A stretch of DNA of 64,000 nucleotides, from contig NZ_JBNYXQ010000010.1 in the NCBI RefSeq assembly GCF_051380735.1, forward strand, positions 1 to 64,000, in the 5' to 3' direction. This document shows, piece by piece, positions 1 through 7,740 of the stretch. Position numbers and translations under genes: made by a program. Numbering within the stretch: the first letter of the stretch is position 1; the number at the start of each line of letters is the position of its first letter. The DNA is from Janthinobacterium sp051380735. GTDB taxonomy: Bacteria > Pseudomonadota > Gammaproteobacteria > Burkholderiales > Burkholderiaceae_D. A model generated the notes under the pieces. The model did no database searches. It worked only from the letters and a program-made list of their open reading frames with translations, and was not told the DNA's origin.

Positions 1-136
1 TCGCCCGCAAGGGCGATGGCGAACCGGGCGTCAAGACGATCTGGCTTGGTTTGAAGGATGTTCATGTGGCGGCGCAAACAATACGCACCCTACGTGAAAT
101 GGGGGCGCTCAACAGTTATGTATAACGAGGTGCCCT
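1..136 (+). mobile_element. Right end of an IS4-family-like insertion sequence
   Basis: The first ~136 bases are the 3' end of an insertion sequence: the end of a transposase reading frame (stop at 123-125) and then a likely terminal repeat reading outward as AGGGCACCTCGTTATAC on the minus strand (about 120-136). The element lies inside a lipase-type effector gene encoded on the minus strand from 438. The last residues of that lipase frame (HLVIHNC) are encoded by IS DNA. The left end, the other terminal repeat and any target duplication lie outside the window. The family assignment rests only on the transposase C-terminus. Confidence 0.7.
3..125 (+). CDS. IS4-family-like transposase, C-terminal fragment (cut by window edge)
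   Basis: An open frame enters from the window edge and ends with TAA at 123-125, giving 40 residues. They include the stretch DGEPGVKTIWLGLKDVH, which resembles the C-terminal end of IS4-family DDE transposases (typically a PGVKTIW.GL motif). The catalytic DDE residues would lie upstream and cannot be seen. It is read convergently with the truncated lipase gene. The fragment is short, so the family is a recognition call and not a proven assignment. Confidence 0.65.
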   Translation, partial: ARKGDGEPGVKTIWLGLKDVHVAAQTIRTLREMGALNSYV

Positions 137-438
137 AAACCGCCACCTGTCGCGACCGCCGCTTTACCGGATGTGTCTATCATGTCATCGGGTCTCCATG
201 ATCGATTGTCTGGCCGCTTCAGTTCTTCTTGACGTTTTTTTGTCATTCTTAAATTGCTTCCCATAACCCCTGGCAAAAAAATTATGGGAATTATTTTTTT
301 GGGCGGAACCGTCACGTCATGACGCACCGTATCTTTTATCTCGGTCAGGTTGACCGTATATTCAGCCCAGCCGCCGACAGTCTGATGAAACTCACCCTGA
401 TGATTGCCATGCTCATTCAGATCATCATCGTCGCTCAC
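109..438 (-). pseudogene. T6SS lipase effector (Tle-like), N-terminal fragment truncated by IS
   Basis: The frame starts with GTG at 438, overlapping the vgrG stop by 4 nt (GTGA), so it is translationally coupled to vgrG. About 100 native residues remain. IIFLPGVMGSNLRM resembles the start of the alpha/beta-hydrolase (lecithin:cholesterol acyltransferase-like) domain of T6SS phospholipase/esterase effectors. After GGGLG the frame enters IS sequence and stops. The GxSxG nucleophile region, the rest of the catalytic triad and any immunity gene are missing from the window. The effector is therefore almost certainly inactive here. The position next to vgrG and PAAR fits a VgrG-loaded cargo. Confidence 0.75.
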
Positions 439-3029
439 GGCAGTTCTCCCTTGTAACGTATCGTGTAGTTGTCCATGCCTTCTCCTTTTTGTACGGGTGT
501 GTGTCCATCGGCGTTACTGGTGCCGCTTATCTTGTTGCCGTCGTCACGTATCAGCTCGAAAGCGATATCGGCTGCCGGTTTGCCGTTGACCTCCAGCAAA
601 CGGATGGCCTGATCAAAACTGGTATGGGGCCTTTCATTGAACTCCTGCGACACACTCTTCGGCGCCAAGGTTTCCAGATTGCCGTTGAACAGCACCGGCG
701 ATGACGTGAAGAACTGCACCTTGTCGCTGATTTCCAGCATGTGGTTGGCGCCGTGCAGGCGAATGCCTTTCTTGCCTTTGATATTGACCCAGTCCGCTTC
801 GCTGATCAGCGACAGCACTTTGCGGGCGATGATGTCGACTTCGTCGTTGTGGGCTTCGATGGCGATCTTGCCGGAGGCGGCGATCAGTTTCATGCCGGCC
901 TTGTGGACGAAGATGCGCAGACTGTGGGCCACGCTGGCAAAAAGACTGTGGCCGCTGGCCAGGGCGATATCCTTGCCGCTGGTTAGCGCCACATGCTCGC
1001 TGGCGCCCATATGGACCGAGGCCGCGCTCGACAATTCGATGCCGGCCGGGCTGGCCATGACCAGGTGCGGTTCGGACAGCTCCGGAAAATGCTCTCCGCT
1101 GCCCTTGATGGCCTTGTTTTGCTGCTTGATGGCGTCAGCCACGGCGCCTTGCTCGCTGGCGCTGTCCTGGGCGCCGGCGTCGACTGCCATCTCGGCCAGG
1201 CCATGCTGCAGTTCCCTGGCCTGCGCCAGCCGGGCCAGGGTATCGTCGAGCTGTTTTACGGCGCCTGTACCGCCCGGTGTTTCGGTGGTGATCAGCAGGC
1301 CTTTGCTGGCGCGCAGCGCGCCCCAGGCGTTGGTGGCCAGTTCAAAGCCGGTGCCGCGCGCTTCCTTGCGGCCGGCGTGGTCGTCGATGCGGGCGATATT
1401 GCCGAGCGACAGGCGGCTGTCCTGGTGGCTGCTGCGCAGCTGGGCCTGGCTTGCCTGCTGCGTATCGTCGAGTACCAGGTGATTCGCACCGCTAGCCCCC
1501 AGCTCGCGGCTGCGCAGGCCGGACAGGGCGCGCTGCTGCGGCAGTTGCCAAGGGGGCGGGTTGGCGCTGTTGTACACCACGCCGGTCACGATGGGGTGGT
1601 CGATATTGCCGTCCTGGAATTGCACCACCACTTCCTGGCCCACTCTTGGCAGCGCGATCTGGCCCATCTGCGTGCCCGCCATCGGCATCATGACCCGTAT
1701 CCATGGCGAACTGCGCTCGTCGAATTCTCCCAGGCGGTCCCAGTGAAACTGCAGGCGGATGCGGCCCAGCGCATCGGTGTGGATTTCCTCGCCGGCCGGG
1801 CCGACTACCAGCGCCGTCTGCACGCCAGCCACCAGGCAAGGTTGGCTGTTGTAGTTGCGGCCCGGACGCCAGCGCTGGTCCTTGCGCACGCAAACAAAAC
1901 CGTTTTCGTAATGGGACGGCGCGTCGCTGCCGGCTTGATAATTGTTGCTGGCGACATGCTCGACCGACAGGATCAGGTATTCGCGCGCTTTGGCGTCGTC
2001 GCGGCGCGGCTCGCCGCGCTGGTATCGCCTTTCCTGTGCGCTGAAATGGCCGGCCAGGGTAAAACAGCGGCCCGCCTGGGCCTGGCGCTGGTTGCCTGCC
2101 GCCTCGAAATACAGGCGCAGATGATCGCTTTCTTCCATGCGGCGCTGGGCCAGCAGTGCGCCATGGTCGCTATCCCGGTAGCCATAGGAACCGGTGTTTT
2201 CATATAGTTCATGGACGGCGACGTCGCCCTGGCGGTTCAGTGAGTGGCCTGTGGCGCGTTGCGGCCGCGGGTTTTTATAGTCGAAGCTGGCCAGGGTCAA
2301 CAGGCCGGAACCGAGCTGGCGCACGGCCTGCCATTGATGTACGCCATCGTCTTCCATCGAGCCGGAGCCGGCATGAAACTGCATGGCGCCCTTGGCCTCG
2401 CCATCGATCAGCTCGGCCAGAGTGCTGTCGTCGGCCAGCCAGAGTGTGTGGCCGTCCGGGCGGTGTTCATACCAGTAGTGCCAGCCCAGTGCTTCCCAGC
2501 GCCGGTGCAGATGGTTGTAGTCGGTTTCGTTGTGCTGATTGGCGCAGGACAGTTGCGGATCGTCACCTTGCAAACAGGTCTTCCAGTCACGTTGCTGGTA
2601 GTGCGCGAACGTGGTTTCGGTCAATTGCATCACGCTTTGGCCATGGAACGAGACATTGTCCTGGCGCAGCCTGGCAAACGCCAGCCAGGGCTGCAGCAGC
2701 ATGTGGTACCAGGCAAAACCGCCATCGGCGCGCAGCAGGCGAAATTCCCCCACATAGCCGTTGAAGTGCCGCAGGCTGCCATCGTCGCGCACCATGCTGA
2801 TGGTCACCATGCGCCCCATCATGGCGCTCAAGGCGATATGGGCGTCGTCGGACAGCATTTCCACCTCGAAACGAAAGTCGCGCGACAGCGCTTCCTTCGC
2901 CTGAATGGAGTTGACCAGCAGCACGGTATCGGCAGGACCGTCGCCATGCGGAAAATCCAGGCGCAGCAAACGCCGCTCCTGCGAGGCCGAACCGAAGACG
3001 GACAATGCTGCCAGGATGCTGTTGTTCAT
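435..3029 (-). CDS. vgrG: Type VI secretion tip protein VgrG with C-terminal extension
   Basis: An 864-residue spike protein of the T6SS needle tip. The start at 3029 (MNNSILAALSVF) is chosen because GGAG precedes it and the longer frame begins with low-quality Arg-rich sequence. The N-terminal half has the gp27-like region. A gp5/OB-like region follows with a GVVYNSANPPPW motif, then a DUF2345-type repetitive beta region (residues ~600-800). The last ~55 residues (LEVNGKPAADIAFELIRDDG onward) look like a transthyretin-like adaptor domain of the kind that binds lipase effectors. PAAR lies 11 bp upstream and the lipase gene overlaps downstream, so spike, tip and cargo are encoded together. Confidence 0.93.
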   Translation of the reverse strand: MNNSILAALSVFGSASQERRLLRLDFPHGDGPADTVLLVNSIQAKEALSRDFRFEVEMLSDDAHIALSAMMGRMVTISMVRDDGSLRHFNGYVGEFRLLRADGGFAWYHMLLQPWLAFARLRQDNVSFHGQSVMQLTETTFAHYQQRDWKTCLQGDDPQLSCANQHNETDYNHLHRRWEALGWHYWYEHRPDGHTLWLADDSTLAELIDGEAKGAMQFHAGSGSMEDDGVHQWQAVRQLGSGLLTLASFDYKNPRPQRATGHSLNRQGDVAVHELYENTGSYGYRDSDHGALLAQRRMEESDHLRLYFEAAGNQRQAQAGRCFTLAGHFSAQERRYQRGEPRRDDAKAREYLILSVEHVASNNYQAGSDAPSHYENGFVCVRKDQRWRPGRNYNSQPCLVAGVQTALVVGPAGEEIHTDALGRIRLQFHWDRLGEFDERSSPWIRVMMPMAGTQMGQIALPRVGQEVVVQFQDGNIDHPIVTGVVYNSANPPPWQLPQQRALSGLRSRELGASGANHLVLDDTQQASQAQLRSSHQDSRLSLGNIARIDDHAGRKEARGTGFELATNAWGALRASKGLLITTETPGGTGAVKQLDDTLARLAQARELQHGLAEMAVDAGAQDSASEQGAVADAIKQQNKAIKGSGEHFPELSEPHLVMASPAGIELSSAASVHMGASEHVALTSGKDIALASGHSLFASVAHSLRIFVHKAGMKLIAASGKIAIEAHNDEVDIIARKVLSLISEADWVNIKGKKGIRLHGANHMLEISDKVQFFTSSPVLFNGNLETLAPKSVSQEFNERPHTSFDQAIRLLEVNGKPAADIAFELIRDDGNKISGTSNADGHTPVQKGEGMDNYTIRYKGELP

Positions 3030-3040
3030 GCTGCGCTCCA

Positions 3041-3295
3041 CTATAAAGAAGTGATCAGCCTGGCGCCGCAAGCCGTCTTGTCGCCGTCGTAGGCATAGGC
3101 GCGGCCCTGGTGCCTGGCGCCGTCGCCGTCGGGCTGGACAGGAAAACTGCCCTTGCATCTGGGGCAGACCGTCATGTCGCCGGCCAGCACCGCCGCCACA
3201 CCCATTACGATGGTGCTTGAGGTTGCGCTGCTGACCGTGCCGCCATGGTCGGTCTTGTCGCCCAGGCGTATCACGCCGCGTCCCTGATGTTTCAT
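3041..3295 (-). CDS. PAAR domain protein (T6SS spike tip)
   Basis: An 84-residue protein with the features of a small PAAR protein that caps the VgrG trimer. It begins MKHQGRGVIRLGDKTDHGG, has a hydrophobic middle (TIVMGVAAVLAGDMTVCPRC) and ends with DGDKTACGARLI. The His and Cys residues are candidate zinc ligands at the tip. Its ATG overlaps the tssG stop by 4 nt and it ends 11 bp before vgrG, so it belongs to the tssF-tssG-PAAR-vgrG operon. No extra toxin domain is fused to it. Confidence 0.9.
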   Translation of the reverse strand: MKHQGRGVIRLGDKTDHGGTVSSATSSTIVMGVAAVLAGDMTVCPRCKGSFPVQPDGDGARHQGRAYAYDGDKTACGARLITSL

Positions 3296-4305
3296 GTCGT
3301 CCTCGCTTGCCTCAAGAGATAGCGCACTTCGGCGCCGCGCACCTGGCCCTGGCGGCCTGGCAGGAAAGTGCTCCAGCCCAGCCGGCGCTGCCTGGCCGGA
3401 TTGCTGGTCAGCACCAGTTTGCTAATGCAGGGCTCGCTCAGCACCAGCCGTATTTCGACTTGCAGGCTGGGCGCGCCAAACAGTGCAAGCATTTGCGCCA
3501 GTGCCTGCGCACCGGCACCGTGCGGCAGGAAACGTTGCAACTCGGTCTCGTCCACCGGCCCGACATGCAGGCGTACGCGCCGGTCGTGCCGCCAAAGGCG
3601 CAAGCCGACGGTGGCGCCAAAGCCCAGCACGAAATTGGCGCTGCCAAGCCGACTCAAGCGGTCTGGCGGCAAGTAGTCCCAGGCGCCGGCAAATTGCTCC
3701 AGCACCATGGGAATGCGGCAATGGTCGGCCAGCACCTTGACAATCGCGTGCGCCGAAGCGGGGCGGTTGCGCAACAGCCCCGCATACCAGGGCGCCGCAC
3801 TGGCTGCATCACAGGCGGCGGTAGCATGGACGCCGGCCAGCGCCAGCAGCATCGGCAGTTGATCATCCCTGGCCTCGGTCGCCAGCCGGTGTTCCAGCCG
3901 GTATTTGCCGCACGCCTGGTAAAACAGCGTCACCAAGCGGTGCGAAAAAATGTCCAGGAAGGCTGAAGCGCCATCGTCCCTGGTGGCGGCCTGGCTGATG
4001 GCGATGCCCTGCGTATGGTGCAGGGGCAGGGCACCGCTGTTGCCGAGCAAACCGATAAAGGCTGGCGTGATGGCGATACTGCCGTCGTCCTGCTGCGACA
4101 GGCGTTCGAGCTGACTGGCCGGAAAGCCCAGCGACAGGCTGTTCCGGAAGCGCAGCACTTCGTCCAGCGCCTGTTCCGGCGGCACGCCCTGCTGGCGCAG
4201 CCAGCGCAGTAGCAGGCCCACCGCCTGCATGAACTTGTAGCGCCATGGTTCGGCCATCAGGTGTGCGATCACACCAGATATTGCATGCCGTTTCTTGGTT
4301 TGCAT
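3292..4305 (-). CDS. tssG: T6SS baseplate subunit TssG
   Basis: A 337-residue TssG (ImpH/VasB) homologue, which together with TssF and TssK forms the T6SS baseplate wedge. The chosen start MQTKKRHAISGVIAHLMAEP at 4305 lies 37 nt inside the end of tssF. Longer versions of the frame run deep into tssF and lack family character. Typical features are the PWRYKFMQAVGLLLRW start, the RFRNSLSLGFPASQL segment and the C-terminal GWSTFLPGR. Its stop overlaps the PAAR start, which indicates one transcript. Confidence 0.92.
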   Translation of the reverse strand: MQTKKRHAISGVIAHLMAEPWRYKFMQAVGLLLRWLRQQGVPPEQALDEVLRFRNSLSLGFPASQLERLSQQDDGSIAITPAFIGLLGNSGALPLHHTQGIAISQAATRDDGASAFLDIFSHRLVTLFYQACGKYRLEHRLATEARDDQLPMLLALAGVHATAACDAASAAPWYAGLLRNRPASAHAIVKVLADHCRIPMVLEQFAGAWDYLPPDRLSRLGSANFVLGFGATVGLRLWRHDRRVRLHVGPVDETELQRFLPHGAGAQALAQMLALFGAPSLQVEIRLVLSEPCISKLVLTSNPARQRRLGWSTFLPGRQGQVRGAEVRYLLRQARTT

Positions 4306-6074
4306 CGGATCAGCTCCTTTCCGCTTTGCAGCGACAGCACCACCAGTTCGACAAAGCTGTTGATTTGCACATACAGGCCCAGGAACTGGTCGATGACCCG
4401 TACGAACAAATGCATGCTGGCGCCGACGAACGCTTCTTCGTCGAGCGTCAGGCGCACTTCGAGGCCATGCACCAGCGACGCGCCACGCGGGTGGCGCAGC
4501 CAGGCGGTGGCCGGGCGCTGTTCCAGCGCCACGATGCCGCCTATCTGGCGTTGCGAGGTGGCGCTCTGGGCCAGGTCGTACAGCACCAGCATTTCGCGCA
4601 GGGCAGGCAAGCCTTCTTGCGTCAGCGCATGATGATTCAGCGCCAGGTGCGATACCAGGCGCCAGTGCATGCCTTGCCCCGGCGCGTAGCGGCGTGGCGC
4701 ACTGGGCCGGCGCAGCAGCCGCAGTGGCGCGCCGTCGCCGCAAGGCTGCAAATCGCCTCGCGGCTGGCCGTGTTTGAGCAGCAAAGGCAGGTCGCGGTTG
4801 CTGCAGCTCAGCATCAACGACAGGGTGGCTTTTTCCGGCACTAGGGGATTGAAGTCGCCATCGACCAGGCTGATGGTTTTTTCATGGCCAGCGCTGTTGA
4901 GTGCCACGGCCGGATCTTCGCGCATGACCCAATACGGCCCCGGCTGCGCCGCGTCTTCGCCATGGCGCAGGCTGTACAGGGGACGCACTTCGCTCGCGCT
5001 GGCGTCGCCGTTGCGCTGGCGCAGCATTTGCACCGATTCAATGCCCAGGACCTCGTAGCCATGCGCGTGGGTGGCGTGGGCCAGCACGGCGTACTCGGTT
5101 TTCTGCTGCGTGACCGTGACCGGCACGCCGGTTTGCGGAAACAGGTTGATCACGGGACTGCAACCGGGCAGCAGGTTGGCGCTCGACAAGCTGGCCAGCA
5201 TGCGCGCGCTGTCGCCGTCAGCCGGCATGCCGGTCAATACCAGATGCAGGGTATAGCCGCGAGAGCCGGCCGGCAGGCGCGCTTGCAGGGCCGCGGTGTC
5301 GATATCGACGAAATTGAATTTTTCCGGGTAGGCAAAATACTCGGCCAGGATGCGGTAGGCGCTGTGCGAACGTGCGCCAAACGGCAACATGGCGTCCGCT
5401 TCGGCAAAGCCCACCGGCGCCAGCGGTGGCGCAGGCAAGGCCAGCCATTGCCCGTCGGTACCTTCGACCCAGGCGCTGCCCGCATGCAGGAACAGCGCGT
5501 CGTACAGCGCGGCGGCAAACGACGGCTCGCCATCGATAAACAGGCGTAGCGTCGTCGGCGGCTTGCCGTCATGCTCGATGGCGATGCCGATCACCGCGCT
5601 GGCGCCCGCCGGCAGGCGCACGGCGGGCGGCGCCTTGATGCGGGTGTCGAAGGTGGCTGCCGTCAATCTCGCGTCGCCGGCCGCGATATTGTAGACGGCG
5701 CTGAAACGGCAGCGCACACCGCGCACGGGAGCCGAATCCATCAGGCTGCCGGCCGGCAAGCGCAGCACCGTGCAGCCCTGCGCGGGCGGCGGCAGGCGCA
5801 CGATCGCGCAGGACGGGAACGGCCGCAAATAGTGCGGAAACAGGGTCTCGAACAGGGCGTGCGTGAATTGCGGATAGTCATCGTCGAGACGCTTCGAGAT
5901 GCGCGCCGCCAGCAAGGCCACCGACTCGATCAGATGTTCGACGTGGGGGTCTTCGCAAGCCTCGCCCGACATCTGCAGCTTGCCGGCGATGCGGGGATAG
6001 CGCTCGGCAAACTCCCGGCAATGGCGCCGCAGCAGCACCAGTTCACGTTCGAAATACGGCAGCAAGGTTTCCAT
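4269..6074 (-). CDS. tssF: T6SS baseplate subunit TssF
   Basis: A 601-residue TssF (ImpG/VasA) homologue of normal family length. The N-terminus METLLPYFERELVLLRRHCREFA and the DDDYPQFTHALFETLFPHYLRPFPS block are characteristic. It is the first gene of a minus-strand operon and overlaps tssG by 37 nt. The divergent neighbour tssK starts at 6259, leaving a 184-bp region for two promoters. No sheath genes (tssB/C) or membrane-complex genes (tssJ/L/M) are visible between them. Confidence 0.95.
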   Translation of the reverse strand: METLLPYFERELVLLRRHCREFAERYPRIAGKLQMSGEACEDPHVEHLIESVALLAARISKRLDDDYPQFTHALFETLFPHYLRPFPSCAIVRLPPPAQGCTVLRLPAGSLMDSAPVRGVRCRFSAVYNIAAGDARLTAATFDTRIKAPPAVRLPAGASAVIGIAIEHDGKPPTTLRLFIDGEPSFAAALYDALFLHAGSAWVEGTDGQWLALPAPPLAPVGFAEADAMLPFGARSHSAYRILAEYFAYPEKFNFVDIDTAALQARLPAGSRGYTLHLVLTGMPADGDSARMLASLSSANLLPGCSPVINLFPQTGVPVTVTQQKTEYAVLAHATHAHGYEVLGIESVQMLRQRNGDASASEVRPLYSLRHGEDAAQPGPYWVMREDPAVALNSAGHEKTISLVDGDFNPLVPEKATLSLMLSCSNRDLPLLLKHGQPRGDLQPCGDGAPLRLLRRPSAPRRYAPGQGMHWRLVSHLALNHHALTQEGLPALREMLVLYDLAQSATSQRQIGGIVALEQRPATAWLRHPRGASLVHGLEVRLTLDEEAFVGASMHLFVRVIDQFLGLYVQINSFVELVVLSLQSGKELIRCKPRNGMQYLV

Positions 6075-6258
6075 GCCTGTGATGCGCCTGGCAGCGCCGG
6101 TGTCATGTGGAAGTGCCAGTATCGAGGTGTTTTCTCAAAAGCAATTTGCGATTACGCAAAATTCAACAGTACTTGCTGCGCAAGCTCAATGACTTTCATC
6201 CTGGCAACTTCAGACTGGAGGAAGAGGGCGACCTTCAACCATCACCGGGGAGAACAGC
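6075..6258. promoter_or_regulatory. Divergent promoter region tssF / tssK
   Basis: These 184 bases separate the divergent starts of tssF (6074) and tssK (6259), so both promoters should lie here. The middle is locally AT-rich (TTTTCTCAAAAGCAATTTGCGA region, about 6129-6165). No convincing sigma-54 GG-N10-GC site was found in either direction. The tssK ribosome site GGGGAG lies at about 6247-6252. Confidence 0.45.
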
Positions 6259-7605
6259 GTGACATTGCCATCAAAATTATTATGGTCGGAAGGGCTGGCC
6301 ATCAGCCCGCAGCAGTTCCAGCAACTGGACCTTTATCATGAAGCGCGTTTGCAGCGGCTGGTGTCCTTGATCAGCCCGCATTTGTGGGGCGTGCACGTGC
6401 TCGACTGGAATGCCGATGCGCTGGCCAATAACAGCTTGCGCGCCGACACCCTGTCGCTGGTGTTCCAGGACGGCGAGATCTATGAAGCGCCTCTCGGCGA
6501 TGCCTTGCCGGCCGCGGTCGACCTGTCGCGGCTGCCGTCAGATGAGCACAGCTTTACGTTCTACGCGGCGCTGCCGGTCATGAAAGCGCATGGCGGCAAC
6601 CTGGCGTCCGGTGCGCGTTATCAACAGGCAGATATCGAAACGCCCGACCTGTACAGCGAAGCCGTCAGCATGCCGGTGGCCTACCTCAAAAAAACCGTCC
6701 GCCTGCTGTGGCACGGCGAGCCGCTGCAGGACTATCTGGTGATGCCGCTGGTGTGCCTGCGCCGCGGCGGGCGTGGCGGCTTCGAGATCGATGCTTCCTG
6801 GCTGCCGCCGTGCCTGACCATCAATGCGGCCACGGGATTGCAAAAGATGCTCGATTCGCTGATCGAGCGCCTGGGCGCGAAAATAGCCTCGCTGTACAGC
6901 CGCCATCGGCAGCCGGGCCATCATGCGGTGGAGTTTCATGGTGGTGACATGTCTTCGTTCTGGATGCTCAATACTCTCAGCACGGCGATTGCCACCCTCA
7001 GCCATTGCGCCACCCATGGCCGCCACCATCCGGAGCAGTTGTTCGGGCACCTGACGGCGCTGGCCGGCGGCCTGATGACGTTCTCCAGGAAATACGCCTT
7101 GAAAGACCTGCCGCGCTACCTGCATGACGACCCCGCGCCCGGCTTTGGCAAGCTGGACTTCATCATCCGCGACCTGGTCGACACGGTGCTGCTGTCGCGC
7201 TATTTTCCGATCGCGCTGGAAATCGATGCGGAAAAAAGCACCCACTATCATGGCGTGCTCGATGCGGCGCAGGTCAACCTGCAGACCACCTTGTGCCTGG
7301 CCGTGAATGCCGATTTGCCGGCGCTGGAACTGGTTGCGGTGATACCGCTGCAATTGAAGATTTCTTCGCCCTCGCAGATCGACGTCCTGTTGGCACGCGC
7401 CTTGCCCGGCGCCGCGCTGCGACATATGGCTCAGGTGCCGGCGGAAGTGCCGGTACGGCCGCACACTTATTATTTCTCGATCGAAAACAAGGGCGCAATC
7501 CATGAAGCAATAGTCAAGGCGCAGGCGATCACCATCTATGTGCCGTCGGGGATCCGGGGATTGCAGTTGGAATTGTTCGGTATCAGTGCCGCTGGTCACG
7601 CGTAG
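6259..7605 (+). CDS. tssK: T6SS baseplate subunit TssK
   Basis: A 448-residue TssK (ImpJ/VasE) homologue, the baseplate trimer that links the TssEFG wedges to the TssJLM membrane complex. It starts with GTG at 6259, 6-7 nt after GGGGAG. The N-terminus LLWSEGLAISPQQFQQLDLYHE and the C-terminal RPHTYYFSIENKG segment are typical. It is divergent from tssF and is not followed by tssL; the next gene is a sensor kinase. The locus is therefore only one part of a T6SS gene set whose other pieces must lie elsewhere. Confidence 0.94.
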   Translation: MTLPSKLLWSEGLAISPQQFQQLDLYHEARLQRLVSLISPHLWGVHVLDWNADALANNSLRADTLSLVFQDGEIYEAPLGDALPAAVDLSRLPSDEHSFTFYAALPVMKAHGGNLASGARYQQADIETPDLYSEAVSMPVAYLKKTVRLLWHGEPLQDYLVMPLVCLRRGGRGGFEIDASWLPPCLTINAATGLQKMLDSLIERLGAKIASLYSRHRQPGHHAVEFHGGDMSSFWMLNTLSTAIATLSHCATHGRHHPEQLFGHLTALAGGLMTFSRKYALKDLPRYLHDDPAPGFGKLDFIIRDLVDTVLLSRYFPIALEIDAEKSTHYHGVLDAAQVNLQTTLCLAVNADLPALELVAVIPLQLKISSPSQIDVLLARALPGAALRHMAQVPAEVPVRPHTYYFSIENKGAIHEAIVKAQAITIYVPSGIRGLQLELFGISAAGHA

Positions 7606-7673
7606 CGCACCCGCCAGATGATTCTTTAAGGAATGGACTTGCCCACGTTGTTGACGTTATCATGTTTTTGCAA

Positions 7674-7686
7674 GTGTCAGTGACAC
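7674..7686. repeat. 13-nt palindrome GTGTCAGTGACAC
   Basis: A perfect 13-nt inverted repeat lies in the gap between tssK and the hybrid kinase, about 18 nt after a TTGACG hexamer (7651-7656). Its position fits an operator in the promoter of the kinase operon, but no binding protein can be named. Confidence 0.35.
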
Positions 7687-7740
7687 ACGATAATGGACAA
7701 GGCGGGCATGGGCATGGCAGGCGATGCAAGGGGTGGGCTG

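Noticed and set aside
993..2207. Long plus-strand open frame (404 codons) across vgrG
   Set aside because: It lies opposite vgrG, has low-complexity Ala/Arg/Gln/His-rich composition and no family features. It is a shadow frame of GC-rich coding DNA.
6075..6258. Sigma-54 promoter for the T6SS genes
   Set aside because: TGGCAC-like words occur on both strands, but none has GG-N10-GC spacing.
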